This document shows positions 49,998 through 61,090 of a stretch of 64,000 bases of DNA, one piece after another (positions within the stretch are counted from its first letter, which is position 1; the number at the start of each line of letters is the position of its first letter). Below the pieces are notes generated by a model, which was given only the letters and a program-made list of their open reading frames with translations, searched no databases and was not told the DNA's origin. The translations under genes were made by a program, and so were the position numbers. Source of the DNA: Bacteroidota bacterium (lineage in GTDB: Bacteria > Bacteroidota > Bacteroidia > AKYH767-A > OLB10); contig JADJPB010000008.1 in assembly GCA_016713445.1 (NCBI GenBank), positions 186,001 to 250,000 of the forward strand, in the 5' to 3' direction.

Positions 49998-50009
49998 AAT
50001 ACACCTTTT

Positions 50010-52635
50010 TTAGTCATTCCTCTTTGCCAAAACAAACGCCTTCTTGATTTTCTTAACATCTCCATCTATATGGAACATTTCCAAAAGTGCAATATAGATC
50101 CCCGCTTGTTGCAATGCATTATCATCCGACAATCCATTCCATATCCACATCCCTTCGCTCCCCAGGAGTTCGTGTTCGGTTAATTTCCGAATAGGAGTTC
50201 CGTATTCGTTATAGATGGATAGTGCCACCACGAATCCGGATCTGGGTGGTGTACAAGTGATACCCAGCACATCATGGTAACCGTCGTTGTCGGGGGAGAA
50301 TAATTCAGGAGAGAGTTGAATCCATGAAGATCCGTCGTTAGTGTCATCATAATATTGTGAATTAATTTTACAGGGTGTTGCAAATCCACTGTTGAAAGAT
50401 GCGCTGTGCCAATTGCTACTATCGGTACTATTTCTATCTGGAGAAATTCGTTCTAAAGAAACTCCTTCCGGATCGCTCAATAAGGCGAAGTGGAAATCAT
50501 CTTTGTAATGAAATCGCTCTAACTCTTGCAAGGAAGAATTCATCAATACCACAATTCCTTCGTCGTCATTGAAAGAAGGAAGTGCACAAGGAATTAATTG
50601 ACGAGTATCAACGACTTTATAAAATTTACTTACGCAATTTGTAGAGGAAGCCGCCACTGCAAATTGTTTCGGCAACAAAAGTCGAGGTGAAAGCGAAAAC
50701 GCTATGGCATCGGTTGCAATTCCATCGACTGGATCAGCGTGCGCGATTTTCAATTGTGTAAGATCTATCGTCTTTTCACTACGGTTATAGATCTCAATAA
50801 AGTCGCATCCCTCCGTAAACGGATCAAATAAAATTTCATTGATCTTTACATCTTCCTTTAAAATAGAATCTGGCCATCCGAAATTTAGAAAATCCCATCT
50901 CTTCAATGTATTGCCAGCACAATCTTGAATGGAATTGTCGAATTGAACTTTATAAATAATTCCCGAATTTATCGGTTGACTTAATTGAAAAATCAAACTA
51001 GGTTGCTCGGATGAAAACTGAATGGAAACTGGTGACCCGATAGTATGATCGATCAAATACAAACTGAAATTATTCGCATGAACCGTATCTAAAAATTCAC
51101 TGAATCCTACTTCCAAATGAAAACTGTCGATGGGAAATGCATAGATCGGCCATGGTGAAATGGTATCCTGATAAAACCCATCAATAGAATTAACGACACC
51201 GGGAGTTCCTCCGGAAGGATCATGACTTGCGCCCCAGTTATTCTTATCGCTACATGGAAATTCTATATCAATCCGTTCCAACGACCAACCATGATCATCC
51301 CTCAAAGGGTCATTGTACATAGATAAATCATACGTTATCTCATCAATCACATCTCCATTTGAATTCAATAATCGAATCCGATCGCCTTCGTTATTCAAGG
51401 AAGGAAAAGCCGATAACCCTTTTACATTATTGAGTCCATAATTTTGAAATGCCAAAATATTGGAATTCGAAGTAAAGCATCGATATTCATTTGGAAACAA
51501 AGTATCAGCTGGAAATATCCCGATAGTACTTGGATCTGTCAAAGCGAAAGAAGAAATATCAATAATCTTTTGACTCCGGTTATAAATTTCCAAATATTCA
51601 TAGGAAGGTAATGAGGGAGCATCAGTAGGATTTGACATGATCTCAGTAATTACGACGTCAGCAGTCAACGCATTACTTACTGTAAAAAGGGAATAATGTA
51701 GTGTGTCCGAATATACGTTCCCCAACCTATCCACCACACCCACTATTCCCAAATGATAAATGCTTCCACTCGAAAAAGAGTATTAAATTTTAAATAATAT
51801 ATTTTCACATCCTGTAAATCCTGAATGATTGATACAGGACTTCCCACTCCATTTAAAAATAATTGCTTATCGAAAATGACGACGTGCTGTCTACTAATTC
51901 TGACCAAACAATTCGCACAGTACTATCTGAATCAATTTTAGCTGAATTTAGATAAGGCGGTATCGTATCATTCAGAAACCTTCCTACATAAACGTCATCC
52001 AAAAAAAACTTGTTTGCATTGCTGCTGGTGTAAACTGTTTTAAAACCGACAAACGAAAATGAATTAAACTGTGCATCGACTACCGATCCTTCCATCACAA
52101 AATTTTCTCCGGCGGAATAATCGATATACATTTTCCAAAGCGAACCGGGGTAGCGCAACATCTTAATATTTACAAAAAATGAATTTGCGATAGCACTGTC
52201 TGCACCTCGACATAACGGAGTCAATGACCAACCATCCTGTTTATACAATACAATCGCATCGGCTGAGCCGCTTTCGCCAAACTGCAGAAAATATCCATGC
52301 TGGGGACCTTCTAGATTAGAATCATCAGCAAATAAATAATAACGTGCATAATTAGATGTAGACGGTGAAAAACTCATCTTCACTTTGACACGCCATTCCA
52401 TCGTATCAGAAATAAAATTGCAGGATGTTGCTACAAAAGAAGAGTCGCTGCCGGTACTGTTCAGTTGGAGGAAGCCTCCACTCACCACAAACTGTCCAGT
52501 ATCTCCTACCCAAGCAGGTACAAGGCTAAGATCTCCATCACTGAAATCATCTATCACCTGAGCATTCACCCAAAGCGAAGAAGAGAAGCACATCCAGAGG
52601 ATGACTAACCGGCAAACGAACAATTCTTTTTTCAT
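50010..52635 (-). CDS. Lamin-tail-domain secreted protein
   Basis: About 870 residues after joining 52635-51853 and 51752-50010 (frame change near 51780-51850). It has a signal peptide (MKKELFVCRLVILWMCFSSS), a LamG-like N-terminal domain (FSDGDLSLVPAWVGDTGQFV), two lamin-tail domains (VVITEIMSNPTDAPSLPSYE with YLEIYNRSQKIIDIS, and EILFDPFTEGCDFIEIYNRS), several Big_5-like segments, and a C-terminal gliding/FlgD-like segment ending AFVLAKRND that may be the sorting signal. The start is at Met 52635 rather than an earlier Met. Secreted, function unknown. Confidence 0.85.
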
Positions 52636-52750
52636 AACGAGGGCAAAGGAATGATGTCGAAAGGCAATTAGTCGGTAAATAAACATATATACTCGTTTAC
52701 AAATGACTACATCACTCAAAGTATTGGAAAACAATATTTATTTTTGCATC

Positions 52751-53743
52751 ATGAAAGTAGCTGTAGTAGGAGCCACCGGCTTGGTTGGCACAAAAATGTT
52801 AGAGGTTCTCACTGAAAGAAACTTCCCCGTGGATGAACTGATTCCAGTAGCCTCCGAGAAATCGGCTGGTAAAATGGTGAGTTTTAAAGGAAGAGAATTT
52901 AAGGTTGTTACTCCGGCTGAAGCCATTGTTATGAAACCCGACTTAGCATTATTTTCTGCAGGAGGAAATACCTCTACTGAATGGGCGCCTAAATTTGCTG
53001 CAGCTGGTATTACCGTGATCGATAATTCCTCTGCATGGAGAATGGATCCCACAAAAAAATTAGTGGTACCTGAAGTAAATGCGCATGTACTCACCACAGA
53101 AGATAAAATTATTGCGAATCCAAATTGTTCAACCATTCAATTGGTTGTTGTTTTAAAACCTTTACACGATAAATATAAAATTAAACGTGTGGTAGTATCT
53201 ACCTATCAATCGGTGAGTGGTACCGGAGTGAAGGCGGTAGAGCAACTTATGAATGAGCGTTCGAATGGAAGCGTTGAAAAAGTTTATCCGCACACCATCG
53301 ATTTAAATATTTTGCCTCACATCGATATTTTTCAAGAGAACGGCTATACCAAGGAAGAAATGAAGATGGTAAACGAAACCTGTAAAATTATGGGCGACGA
53401 TTCTATTCGGCTAACGGCAACAACGGTACGCGTACCTGTGGTGGGAGGACATTCCGAAAGTGTGAATATCGAGTTTGAAAATGATTTTGATTTAATGGAG
53501 TTGCGAAACCTTTTGACCAACTCATCCGGCATCATTGTTCAAGACGATCCGAGCAAAGCGCTTTATCCAATGCCTTTGAATGCGGCAGGACATGATGAAG
53601 TTTTCGTCGGTAGAATTCGCCGTGATGAAACACAAGCGAACACTCTAAATTGTTGGATTGTATCAGACAACTTAAGAAAAGGTGCAGCAACCAATGCAGT
53701 TCAAATTGCAGAAGTACTGTTAAGCAAGAACCTAATTGGATAA
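52751..53743 (+). CDS. asd: Aspartate-semialdehyde dehydrogenase
   Basis: Reduces aspartyl phosphate to aspartate semialdehyde. NADP site VAVVGATGLVGTKMLEVL, catalytic Cys in NPNCSTIQLV, RVPVVGGHSESVNIEF, HDEVFVGRIRRD. The start at 52751 fits the family; upstream in-frame codons are not conserved. About 330 residues. With the aspartate kinase at 17197 it covers the first two steps of the lysine/threonine/DAP pathway. Confidence 0.96.
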   Translation: MKVAVVGATGLVGTKMLEVLTERNFPVDELIPVASEKSAGKMVSFKGREFKVVTPAEAIVMKPDLALFSAGGNTSTEWAPKFAAAGITVIDNSSAWRMDPTKKLVVPEVNAHVLTTEDKIIANPNCSTIQLVVVLKPLHDKYKIKRVVVSTYQSVSGTGVKAVEQLMNERSNGSVEKVYPHTIDLNILPHIDIFQENGYTKEEMKMVNETCKIMGDDSIRLTATTVRVPVVGGHSESVNIEFENDFDLMELRNLLTNSSGIIVQDDPSKALYPMPLNAAGHDEVFVGRIRRDETQANTLNCWIVSDNLRKGAATNAVQIAEVLLSKNLIG

Positions 53744-53755
53744 AAAGCCTTTGAA

Positions 53756-54535
53756 TTATTTCGAGAGTGCAACTGGATTTGCTAATCCTGAAAAACTAGT
53801 GATGTCCATCTTGATAGATCCCACTAAAATTTCTGCTTGTGCACGAATCGGAATTCTATTCTTATCGTCAGTCAACCAAATCGTCATGCCCTCTTTCTCT
53901 TTAAAAACACGACCTTCTAATAGATAAGGCCTAAACATCAAACAACGAAAGGTACCCAAACGTGTTTTAATTTTTTCTCTTCCTACAAACTTAATGGCCA
54001 TAGGAAAAGTCTCATCATCCAAATAACAATTAATATTAAAAGTGTCTCCTACTGCAATATTTGTAAAGTCTAAGGTACGTGCAAAATAAAATGCGGAAAT
54101 AAGATCTTGAATTCTTTCGGGAGTCTTGATTGATTTTTTCTCGCTCGTTGCAATATTCTTAGAATGATTAAATTTTACATTTTGCTTTTTCTTGTATCCA
54201 CCTTCTTGAATATCGCGAATAAACAACCAAGGAACGATTGCTTCAGTATCGATATAGCTTTCGTAATGATCCCTTACTTTAAAAAACCAATTAAATGCTC
54301 CCGTTGATTTGCCTGAACCTACGACACGGTAGCATGAGCGCCCTCCAACATTCTTTAAAACTGGGTCCACTTCAAGTTTAGCAGTTCCAGCATCTACAAA
54401 GCCGTAATGAATACGGTACTCTAACACTTCACTTGTACTAAATGCATTATTCTCGACTCTAGTCAATAAAGATTGTGCATCCACTACGAATGAATGCACA
54501 ATGCTCAATATAACTAAACTGATTTTCTTTTTCAT
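53756..54535 (-). CDS. DUF3108 domain-containing protein
   Basis: 259 residues with an N-terminal signal peptide (MKKKISLVILSIVHSFVVDA), then the DUF3108 pattern: LEYRIHYGFVDAGTAKLEVD, FKVRDHYESYIDTEAIVPWL, EGMTIWLTDDKNRIPIRAQA, EILVGSIKMDITSF. Probably periplasmic or outer-membrane associated and of unknown function. Its ATG overlaps the scpB stop by four bases. Confidence 0.88.
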   Translation of the reverse strand: MKKKISLVILSIVHSFVVDAQSLLTRVENNAFSTSEVLEYRIHYGFVDAGTAKLEVDPVLKNVGGRSCYRVVGSGKSTGAFNWFFKVRDHYESYIDTEAIVPWLFIRDIQEGGYKKKQNVKFNHSKNIATSEKKSIKTPERIQDLISAFYFARTLDFTNIAVGDTFNINCYLDDETFPMAIKFVGREKIKTRLGTFRCLMFRPYLLEGRVFKEKEGMTIWLTDDKNRIPIRAQAEILVGSIKMDITSFSGLANPVALSK

Positions 54536-55263
54536 TCTTCTTTTGATTCGGTTTGATCTTCATCATCAATCAAATCCTGTTCCAAGTTTCCCATGGCAGT
54601 TTCAGGATCCACACTACCTTCAACGACAAAATCTCCATTTTCGTCTACTTCTTCAACTAAAGCCCCTGGTTCTAAGTCGACTGGAACATCGATGGGGTCC
54701 AACAAATCGCTTGGATTACCGATCTCATTATCAGCGATATGCAGCTCCTTTAGTTGCGGAAGATCCTTCACAGAGCGCAAACCAAAATGGTCCATAAAGT
54801 TCTTACTGGTGGAATAAAGCAAGGGCTTTCCAGGCCCATCACCTTTACCTGAAATGATGATTAATTCTTTTTCCAGCAACTTTTGAATGCTATAATCACA
54901 ATTTACCCCACGAATATGTTCAATCTCCGATTTCGAGATAGGCTGCTTATATGCAATAATTGAAAGTGTTTCTAATGCTGCAGTACTCAATCTCTTTTTT
55001 GCTTTAATCTGCAACAAAGTATTTACCACATGATGATATTCTTTCTTCGTTAGAAATTGAAATCCTTCTGCGATTTCAATCAATTCAAAGGAATGATCTT
55101 CAGAAGAATATTTTTCCTTCAATTCTGAAATTAAACTTTGAAATTGTTCTTTCTTCAATTCCCATCCGTAGACCGTTTTAAGGCATGATAATACTTCATC
55201 TCCTGTGATGGGCTGCTCCGATGCAAAGATGAGCGCTTCGATATGTTGTAATAATAACTGCAT
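54532..55263 (-). CDS. scpB: Segregation and condensation protein ScpB
   Basis: Subunit of the Smc-ScpAB condensin complex. 243 residues. Two winged-helix domains: LLLQHIEALIFASEQPITGD near the start, and LSTAALETLSIIAYKQPISK, SEIEHIRGVNCDYSIQKLLE, GDGPGKPLLYSTSKNFMDHF. The C-terminus is an acidic tail (from about residue 200). Overlaps the DUF3108 gene. Confidence 0.94.
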   Translation of the reverse strand: MQLLLQHIEALIFASEQPITGDEVLSCLKTVYGWELKKEQFQSLISELKEKYSSEDHSFELIEIAEGFQFLTKKEYHHVVNTLLQIKAKKRLSTAALETLSIIAYKQPISKSEIEHIRGVNCDYSIQKLLEKELIIISGKGDGPGKPLLYSTSKNFMDHFGLRSVKDLPQLKELHIADNEIGNPSDLLDPIDVPVDLEPGALVEEVDENGDFVVEGSVDPETAMGNLEQDLIDDEDQTESKEE

Positions 55264-55329
55264 ACTACTATTTTTTATTTTTTTGATGGATGGGTTTTCA
55301 GGTAGATGGATTACATCTTCACAAAAACA

Positions 55330-58119
55330 TTAAACGACTATATTCACAATTCTTCCGGGAACGACAATAATCTTTTTCGGATCTCCTTGCATGAATTTTC
55401 TTAACTCTTCAGAACTCATCACATTCTTCTCCACTTCTTCTTTACTCAATTGCAGGGACAAATTAATTTTAAATTTGACTTTTCCATTGATAGATATAGG
55501 ATACTCAAATTCATTTTCCACTAAATATTCTTCCTTCCATTCAGGAAAACTTGATTTAGTCACACTTTCCTTATGTCCTAGAATACGCCACAACTCCTCT
55601 GCAAAGTGCGGAGCATAAGGAGAAAGAAGAATTACGAAGGGTTCTAGAATTTGTCGTTTATTACATTTCAAATCACTCAACTCATTCAAACAAATCATGA
55701 ATGCGCTGATGGTGGTATTGAATGAAAAACGTTCGACATCTTCTTCTACTTTCTTGATGGTTTTATGCAATATTTTTAATTCTGCTGCAGATGGTGTTTC
55801 GTCGCTCAACTTACAGGCTCCCTCCTCAATTTGAAACAAACGCCATGCTCTGCGTAAAAAATTATGTACGCCACTTATACCTTGTGTACTCCAAGGCTTG
55901 CTTTGCTCGAGTGGACCTAAGAACATCTCATACAAACGCAAGGTATCTGCTCCATACTCTTCAATGATATCATCGGGGTTAACGACATTATACTTGCTCT
56001 TCGACATTTTTTCAACCTCTGCACCGCATTTATAATCGTCACCTTCTAAAATAAATTCAGCACTATTAAAATCTTCACGCCACACTTTAAATTTTTCAGT
56101 GTCGAGAATATGGTTGGGAGCAATGCTAATATCAACATGCAATGCGGTGGTATCGTATTGATCTTTTAATCCAGCAGAAACAAATTTGTTCGTGCCATTA
56201 ATTCGATAAACAAACGCGCTCACCCCTTGAATCATGCCTTGATTGATCAGTTTTTTAGCAGGCTCTTTACAAGGTATTAAATTTAAGTCATACAAGAACT
56301 TTGTCCAGAAGCGCACATACAACAAATGCCCAGTAGCATGTTCAGCGCCGCCCAAATAGAAATCTACTTGTTGCCAATAATTGACTGCTTCCTTGGATAC
56401 AAATTGATGGTCATTCAGCGCATCCATATAACGCAAAAAATACCAGCTTGATCCCGCCCAACCCGGCATAGTAGTCGTTTCATAATTGTACTTCCCTTTA
56501 TATTTCCAGTCGGCAGCACGTGCTAATGGAGGTTCTCCACTTTCAGTAGGTTGGAATTTATCAATTTCAGGAAGCACTAAGGGAAGATCAGATTCAGCAA
56601 TCGTTTTTGGAATTCCATCTTCATAAAAACAGGAATTGGTTCGCCCCAATAACGTTGTCGACCAAAAGCTGCATCACGCAAACGATAATTTATTTGCCCT
56701 TTCCTAAATTTCTTTTTCAATTTCAGCAATGGCTTTCTTCACCGCTGCTTTTACATCAAGACCATTTAAAAAATCAGAATTCACCAATACACCTTCCTTC
56801 GCCGCATATGCTTCAGTCGACAAATCACCGCCACTCACGACTTCTTTAATAGGCAAATCAAAATGCTTTGCAAATAAATAATCGCGTTGATCGTGACCGG
56901 GAACAGCCATCACAGCACCCGTACCGTAACCCACCAATACATACTCACCGATCCACACTGGAATTTTTTCTCCGGTAAATGGATGCTCGACATACGCCCC
57001 TGTAAATTGGCCGCTTACTTTTTTCACTTCTGTTTGACGTTCGCGTTCCGACTTCTTTGATGCAGCAGTTACATATTCTTCAACTGCACTTCGGTACTCC
57101 GATGTCGTTATCACATTTACTAATTCATGTTCGGGTGCAAGTGTTACGAAAGAAACACCAAAAATGGTATCGGGTCGAGTGGTAAAGACTTCGATTGAAA
57201 AATCTTTATTGATAGAACTATCCATTACACCTTGGAAAGTAATACTTGTCCCTTCCGACTTCCCAATCCAATTTCTTTGTGCTTCCTTCACTGAATCGGG
57301 CCAATCCAATTCATCCAAATCAGTAAGCAAGCGCTCGGCATACGCAGTGATGCGTAAACTCCACTGCTTCATCATTTTTTTCTCTACCGGAAATCCTCCA
57401 CGTTCCGAAACACCTTCTTTTACTTCGTCATTGGCTAAAACGGTTCCTAATGCAGGACACCAATTCACCATTGCATTGCTCAAATATGCTAAACGAAAAT
57501 TTAGGAGAACATCCGATTTTTCTTTTTCAGACCATCCTCTCCATTCATCTGCAGAAAACGGAGACAATACCTTTTCAATATCACCCGTTAAATACTGTGG
57601 CTCTGCACATCTAAATCCTCTATCATTAAAAACCGCAATCAACTCATCAATCGATTCGGCTTTTTTCGTTTCGCAATTAAACCATGAATTGAACAATTGA
57701 ATAAAAACCCACTGTGTCCACTTATAATATTCCGGCTCGCAAGTTCTGATTTCTCTCGACCAATCAAAACAAAAACCAATTCTGTCGAGTTGCTCGCGGT
57801 AACGCGCAATATTTTGTTCAGTAGTAACTTTAGGATGTTGACCTGTTTGAATAGCATATTGCTCAGCAGGCAATCCGAAGGCATCGTAGCCCATCGGATG
57901 CAAAACATTAAATCCTCTCAACTTTTTATAACGAGAAACAATATCCGATGCAATATATCCAAGCGGATGACCTACATGCAATCCAGCTCCACTGGGATAA
58001 GGGAACATATCCAACACATAATACTTCTTCTTATTGGGATCAACTTCGCTTTTATACGTTTTATTCTCACGCCAATAACGCTGCCATTTGTCTTCTATAT
58101 CTCTGAAATTATACTCCAT
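55330..58119 (-). CDS. leuS: Leucyl-tRNA synthetase
   Basis: Class I synthetase of about 920 residues. HIGH-type motif in PYPSGAGLHVGHPLGY, editing (CP1) domain with TTRPDTIFGVSFVTLAPEH and GTGAVMAVPGHDQRDY, WAGSSWYFLRYMD, KMSKS motif VEKMSKSKYNVVNPDD and the anticodon-binding C-terminus (PYAPHFAEELWRILG). The frame is lost at about 56705 and regained at about 56648: between them the readable sequence KGQINYRLRDAAFGRQRYWG is in a third frame. Two compensating indels in one essential gene argue for sequencing error. Confidence 0.95.
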
Positions 58120-58227
58120 CTTTCTCTTGTATTCAAGGGCTACGAAGTTAGTAAAAATGAGGGGTGGATAAATCTTAAAATCCCTCTAAAAAAGGAAAGT
58201 ATATTTTAATAGTTTTGTTGACTTGTT

Positions 58228-59100
58228 ATGAATGAAGATAAAAAACTAATCCGAAAGACTCAACGTCATTCCCGCTTGTCGATTATGATAAGTATGTCGC
58301 TGGTGCTCTTTCTTTTAGGAAGCTTGGGCATTTTATTATTACAAGCCAATCAGGTGAGTAATTATGTAAAAGAAAACATCGGCATTTCTTTGATTATCAA
58401 GCCCGATGCAGATAGTATACAGATCAATGATATCCTAAATCGCCTGAATACCACTCAATACATCAAAAGTGTTCAATTGGTTTCGAAAGAAGAAGCAGCA
58501 GACGCTTTAAAAAAGGACCTTGGAGAAGATTTCATCACATTTTTAGGACACAATCCACTTTATCCAAGCATTGATATCCGTTTAAAAGCTGAATTTGCGG
58601 ATGAAAAAACGGTAGCTAGTTTTATTTCCTCCATCCAGAAACATCCCTCCATTGATGAAGTTCAATATCAGCCTTCCCTGGTGGAAAGCATCAACAGAAA
58701 CCTCAAGACCATTACTTGGATTTTAATCATTTTTAGTTCCCTTTTAATTCTTGTTTCTATTACACTAATCAATAACACCATTCGTATATCGCTGTACGCC
58801 CGAAGGTTATTAATAAAAAGCATGTTATTGGTTGGTGCCACAAAGGGATTCATTCTCAAACCATTCTTATTAAGAAGTATTATGAATGGATTGATGGGCG
58901 GATTGATTGCCATTTTCCTGCTTGCCGGTCTACTTTATGGCATTTCAATTAAATTGCCAGAAATAAGTCTCATTCAGGATATTCAAATATTAGGGTACGT
59001 GAGTGGAGGAATGATTTCAATGGGAATTATTCTTTCCTTTGTATCCACTTGGTTTGCGGTGAATAAATATCTTCGCTACCGCACGGATAACATTTATTAA
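58228..59100 (+). CDS. ftsX: Cell-division ABC transporter subunit FtsX
   Basis: 290 residues: short cytosolic N-terminus, first membrane helix (SIMISMSLVLFLLGSLGILL), a periplasmic loop (SLIIKPDADSIQINDILNRL to PSIDEVQYQPSLVESINRN), then three helices at the C-terminus (ITWILIIFSSLLILVSITLI). This is the FtsX layout. FtsX with FtsE regulates peptidoglycan hydrolases in division. No ftsE is next to it. It heads a run ftsX - DUF3098 - uppP - truB with gaps of 1-6 bases. Confidence 0.9.
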   Translation: MNEDKKLIRKTQRHSRLSIMISMSLVLFLLGSLGILLLQANQVSNYVKENIGISLIIKPDADSIQINDILNRLNTTQYIKSVQLVSKEEAADALKKDLGEDFITFLGHNPLYPSIDIRLKAEFADEKTVASFISSIQKHPSIDEVQYQPSLVESINRNLKTITWILIIFSSLLILVSITLINNTIRISLYARRLLIKSMLLVGATKGFILKPFLLRSIMNGLMGGLIAIFLLAGLLYGISIKLPEISLIQDIQILGYVSGGMISMGIILSFVSTWFAVNKYLRYRTDNIY

Positions 59101-59106
59101 AAAATT

Positions 59107-59394
59107 ATGTCAAAGAATACCGATACTAAAAAACCGAATGTTTCGAAACCCGGAACAACGGAAAACAAAATTGATGCAGCTGCATTTGCCTTTGGAAGGG
59201 AGAACTTTATTTTATTATTTATTTCAATAGGATTATTACTTATTGGATATTTTTTAATGGCAGGTGGTAAATCAACGGATCCGAATATATTTAATGAAGA
59301 GGTATTTAGCTTTAGAAGAATTACGCTTGCTCCTATAGTTGTAATGGCTGGTTATGCATTAGCCATTTATGCCATCGTAAAAAAGGCTGATTAA
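59107..59394 (+). CDS. DUF3098 small membrane protein
   Basis: 95 residues with a polar N-terminal 40 and two membrane helices (FILLFISIGLLLIGYFLM and TLAPIVVMAGYALAIYAIV), separated by a short loop. The pattern FAFGREN...LIGYFLMAGGKSTDPN is that of DUF3098. The function is unknown, but it is regularly found between ftsX and uppP. Confidence 0.88.
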   Translation: MSKNTDTKKPNVSKPGTTENKIDAAAFAFGRENFILLFISIGLLLIGYFLMAGGKSTDPNIFNEEVFSFRRITLAPIVVMAGYALAIYAIVKKAD

Positions 59395-59399
59395 ACTCG

Positions 59400-60194
59400 A
59401 TGACCCTCGTTGAATCAATTATTCTTGCCATTATTGAAGGGCTCACGGAATTTCTTCCAGTTTCTTCAACGGGGCATATGATCATCGCGTCTTCGTTAAT
59501 GGGAATAGCGGATGATCCGTTTACTAAAACATTTACAGTAGCAATTCAATTTGGCGCAATCCTTTCTGTTGTTGTTTTGTATTACAAAAGATTTTTACAA
59601 AGTATTTCTTTCTACAAAAACTTTGGGTGGCATTTATGCCCGCTGCACTATTAGGTTTTTTTGATGGATGATCTAATTGATATGTTACTTTCGAATGTAT
59701 TGGTAGTTGCTTTTACACTATTGGCAGGAGGTGTTGTTTTAGTCTTTATTGATTCATGGGTTAAAGGCGGAGAAGGAGAAGATGCGAAACATATTACTTA
59801 TCCACGGGCTTTAAAAATTGGGATGTTTCAATGCATCGCCATGATTCCTGGAATCTCCCGTTCTGCAGCAACAATCATTGGCGGAATGGTTGCGAAGTTA
59901 GATCGGAAAACAGCTGCGGAATTTTCATTTTTTCTGGCAGTACCTACCATGTTCGCAGCTACTATTTATAAAGTATTTAAGTTCGCGAAATCAGGTGTAG
60001 GTGTAAGTCCTGAGCAAGTAAATTTGTTGTTGATTGGCAATATTGTCGGATTTGTGGTGGCTGCATTTGCTATCAAATCCTTCATTGCTTTTTTGACTAA
60101 ATATGGATTCCTATATTTTGGATATTATCGCATTTTTGTGGGTGTCTTAATTATTGTTCTCTCTATACTTGGAGTAGATCTTCAACTCGTCTAA
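59400..60194 (+). CDS. uppP: Undecaprenyl-diphosphatase UppP/BacA
   Basis: Recycles undecaprenyl pyrophosphate to its monophosphate for cell-wall synthesis. Catalytic motifs: VESIILAIIEGLTEFLPVSS with TGHMIIA, and IAMIPGISRSAATIIGGMVA. The frame changes at about 59625 (NFGW to VAFMPAALLG) and again at the T7 run about 59654 (then DDLIDMLLSNVLVVAFTL). Joined it is about 264 residues and is intact otherwise. Confidence 0.94.
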
Positions 60195-60195
60195 A

Positions 60196-60913
60196 ATGAA
60201 TTTAGAAAGTCCGGAAGGAGTAATACTTCTGATGAATAAACCTTTAAACTGGACATCATTTGATGTCGTGAACAAGGTACGATGGCTATCAAAAGCGAAA
60301 AAGGTCGGACATGCGGGAACGTTAGATCCTTTAGCTACTGGACTTCTCATTTTATGTAGCGGCAAAAAAGACAAAAACCATCGATGAAATTCAAGCCACC
60401 GAAAAAGAATATACTGGTACTTTTTTTCTTGGTGCGACAACGCCATCTTTCGACTTAGAAACTGAAATAGATCAAAAATTCGACATCAGTCATATAACGG
60501 AAGCGGATATCCGAAAAACACTCCAAAAGTTTACTGGCAAAATTCATCAAATCCCCCCCATGCACTCTGCAATTAAACTGGGTGGAAAAAGAGCTTACTC
60601 TGCAGCTCGATCCGGAGAAACCATGGAATTACCACCTCGGGAATTGTTCATTCGTGAATTTGAATTGACCGGTAGCGAATTGCCATTGATCCATTTTAGG
60701 GTTGTTTGTAGCAAAGGAACTTATATCCGGGCCCTAGCTCGTGATCTAGGAAAAGAACTTGGGGCGGGTGCTTATTTACATGCTCTTTGCAGAACCAAAA
60801 TTGGAGAATATTCACTTTCAGATGCTTACACTATTGAACAAGTGATAGAGCATTATCAAAAAAAGAAAGAAGAAAAAAGGTCGATTGATTCAAAACTCAC
60901 TAAAGACCAATAA
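60196..60913 (+). CDS. truB: tRNA pseudouridine-55 synthase TruB
   Basis: Makes pseudouridine 55 of the T-loop. It shows LLMNKPLNWTSFDVVNKVRW, the catalytic Asp in KVGHAGTLDPLATGLLILC, PPMHSAIKLGGKRAYSAARS and FRVVCSKGTYIRALARDLGK. The frame changes in an A6 run at about 60365 (CSGKK to KTIDEIQATEKEYTGTFFLG). About 238 residues. It starts one base after uppP. Confidence 0.95.
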
Positions 60914-60993
60914 GATAGTGCAATAAAAGTTTTTACTTATTGTTTTTCAATTAATTAGACCTCCTGAAATAGCGTTTGCCTTCATTATTGATG

Positions 60994-61001
60994 TATCTTT
61001 G
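60994..61001 (+). promoter_or_regulatory. -7 box upstream of queA
   Basis: TATCTTTG, an exact TAnnTTTG, 89 bases before the queA ATG. A TTG at 60976 is too close for a consensus -33, so only the -7 element is offered. Confidence 0.4.
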
Positions 61002-61090
61002 CATCCCGTTTTATCGGGACCTTACTAATCTTACAAAACCACTTCCTTCCTTTTTAAGAAGGAAATACATAAAAACTCAGCCCGTAAGCT

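Noticed and set aside
52739..52746. TATTTTTG just before asd as a promoter
   Set aside because: It would place the transcription start inside or at the start codon and has no -33 at proper spacing.
55330..58119. leuS as a pseudogene
   Set aside because: Two compensating indels within about 60 bases in an otherwise complete essential gene fit sequencing error better.
57164..58209. Two + strand ORFs of 170-180 residues
   Set aside because: Antisense shadows of leuS.
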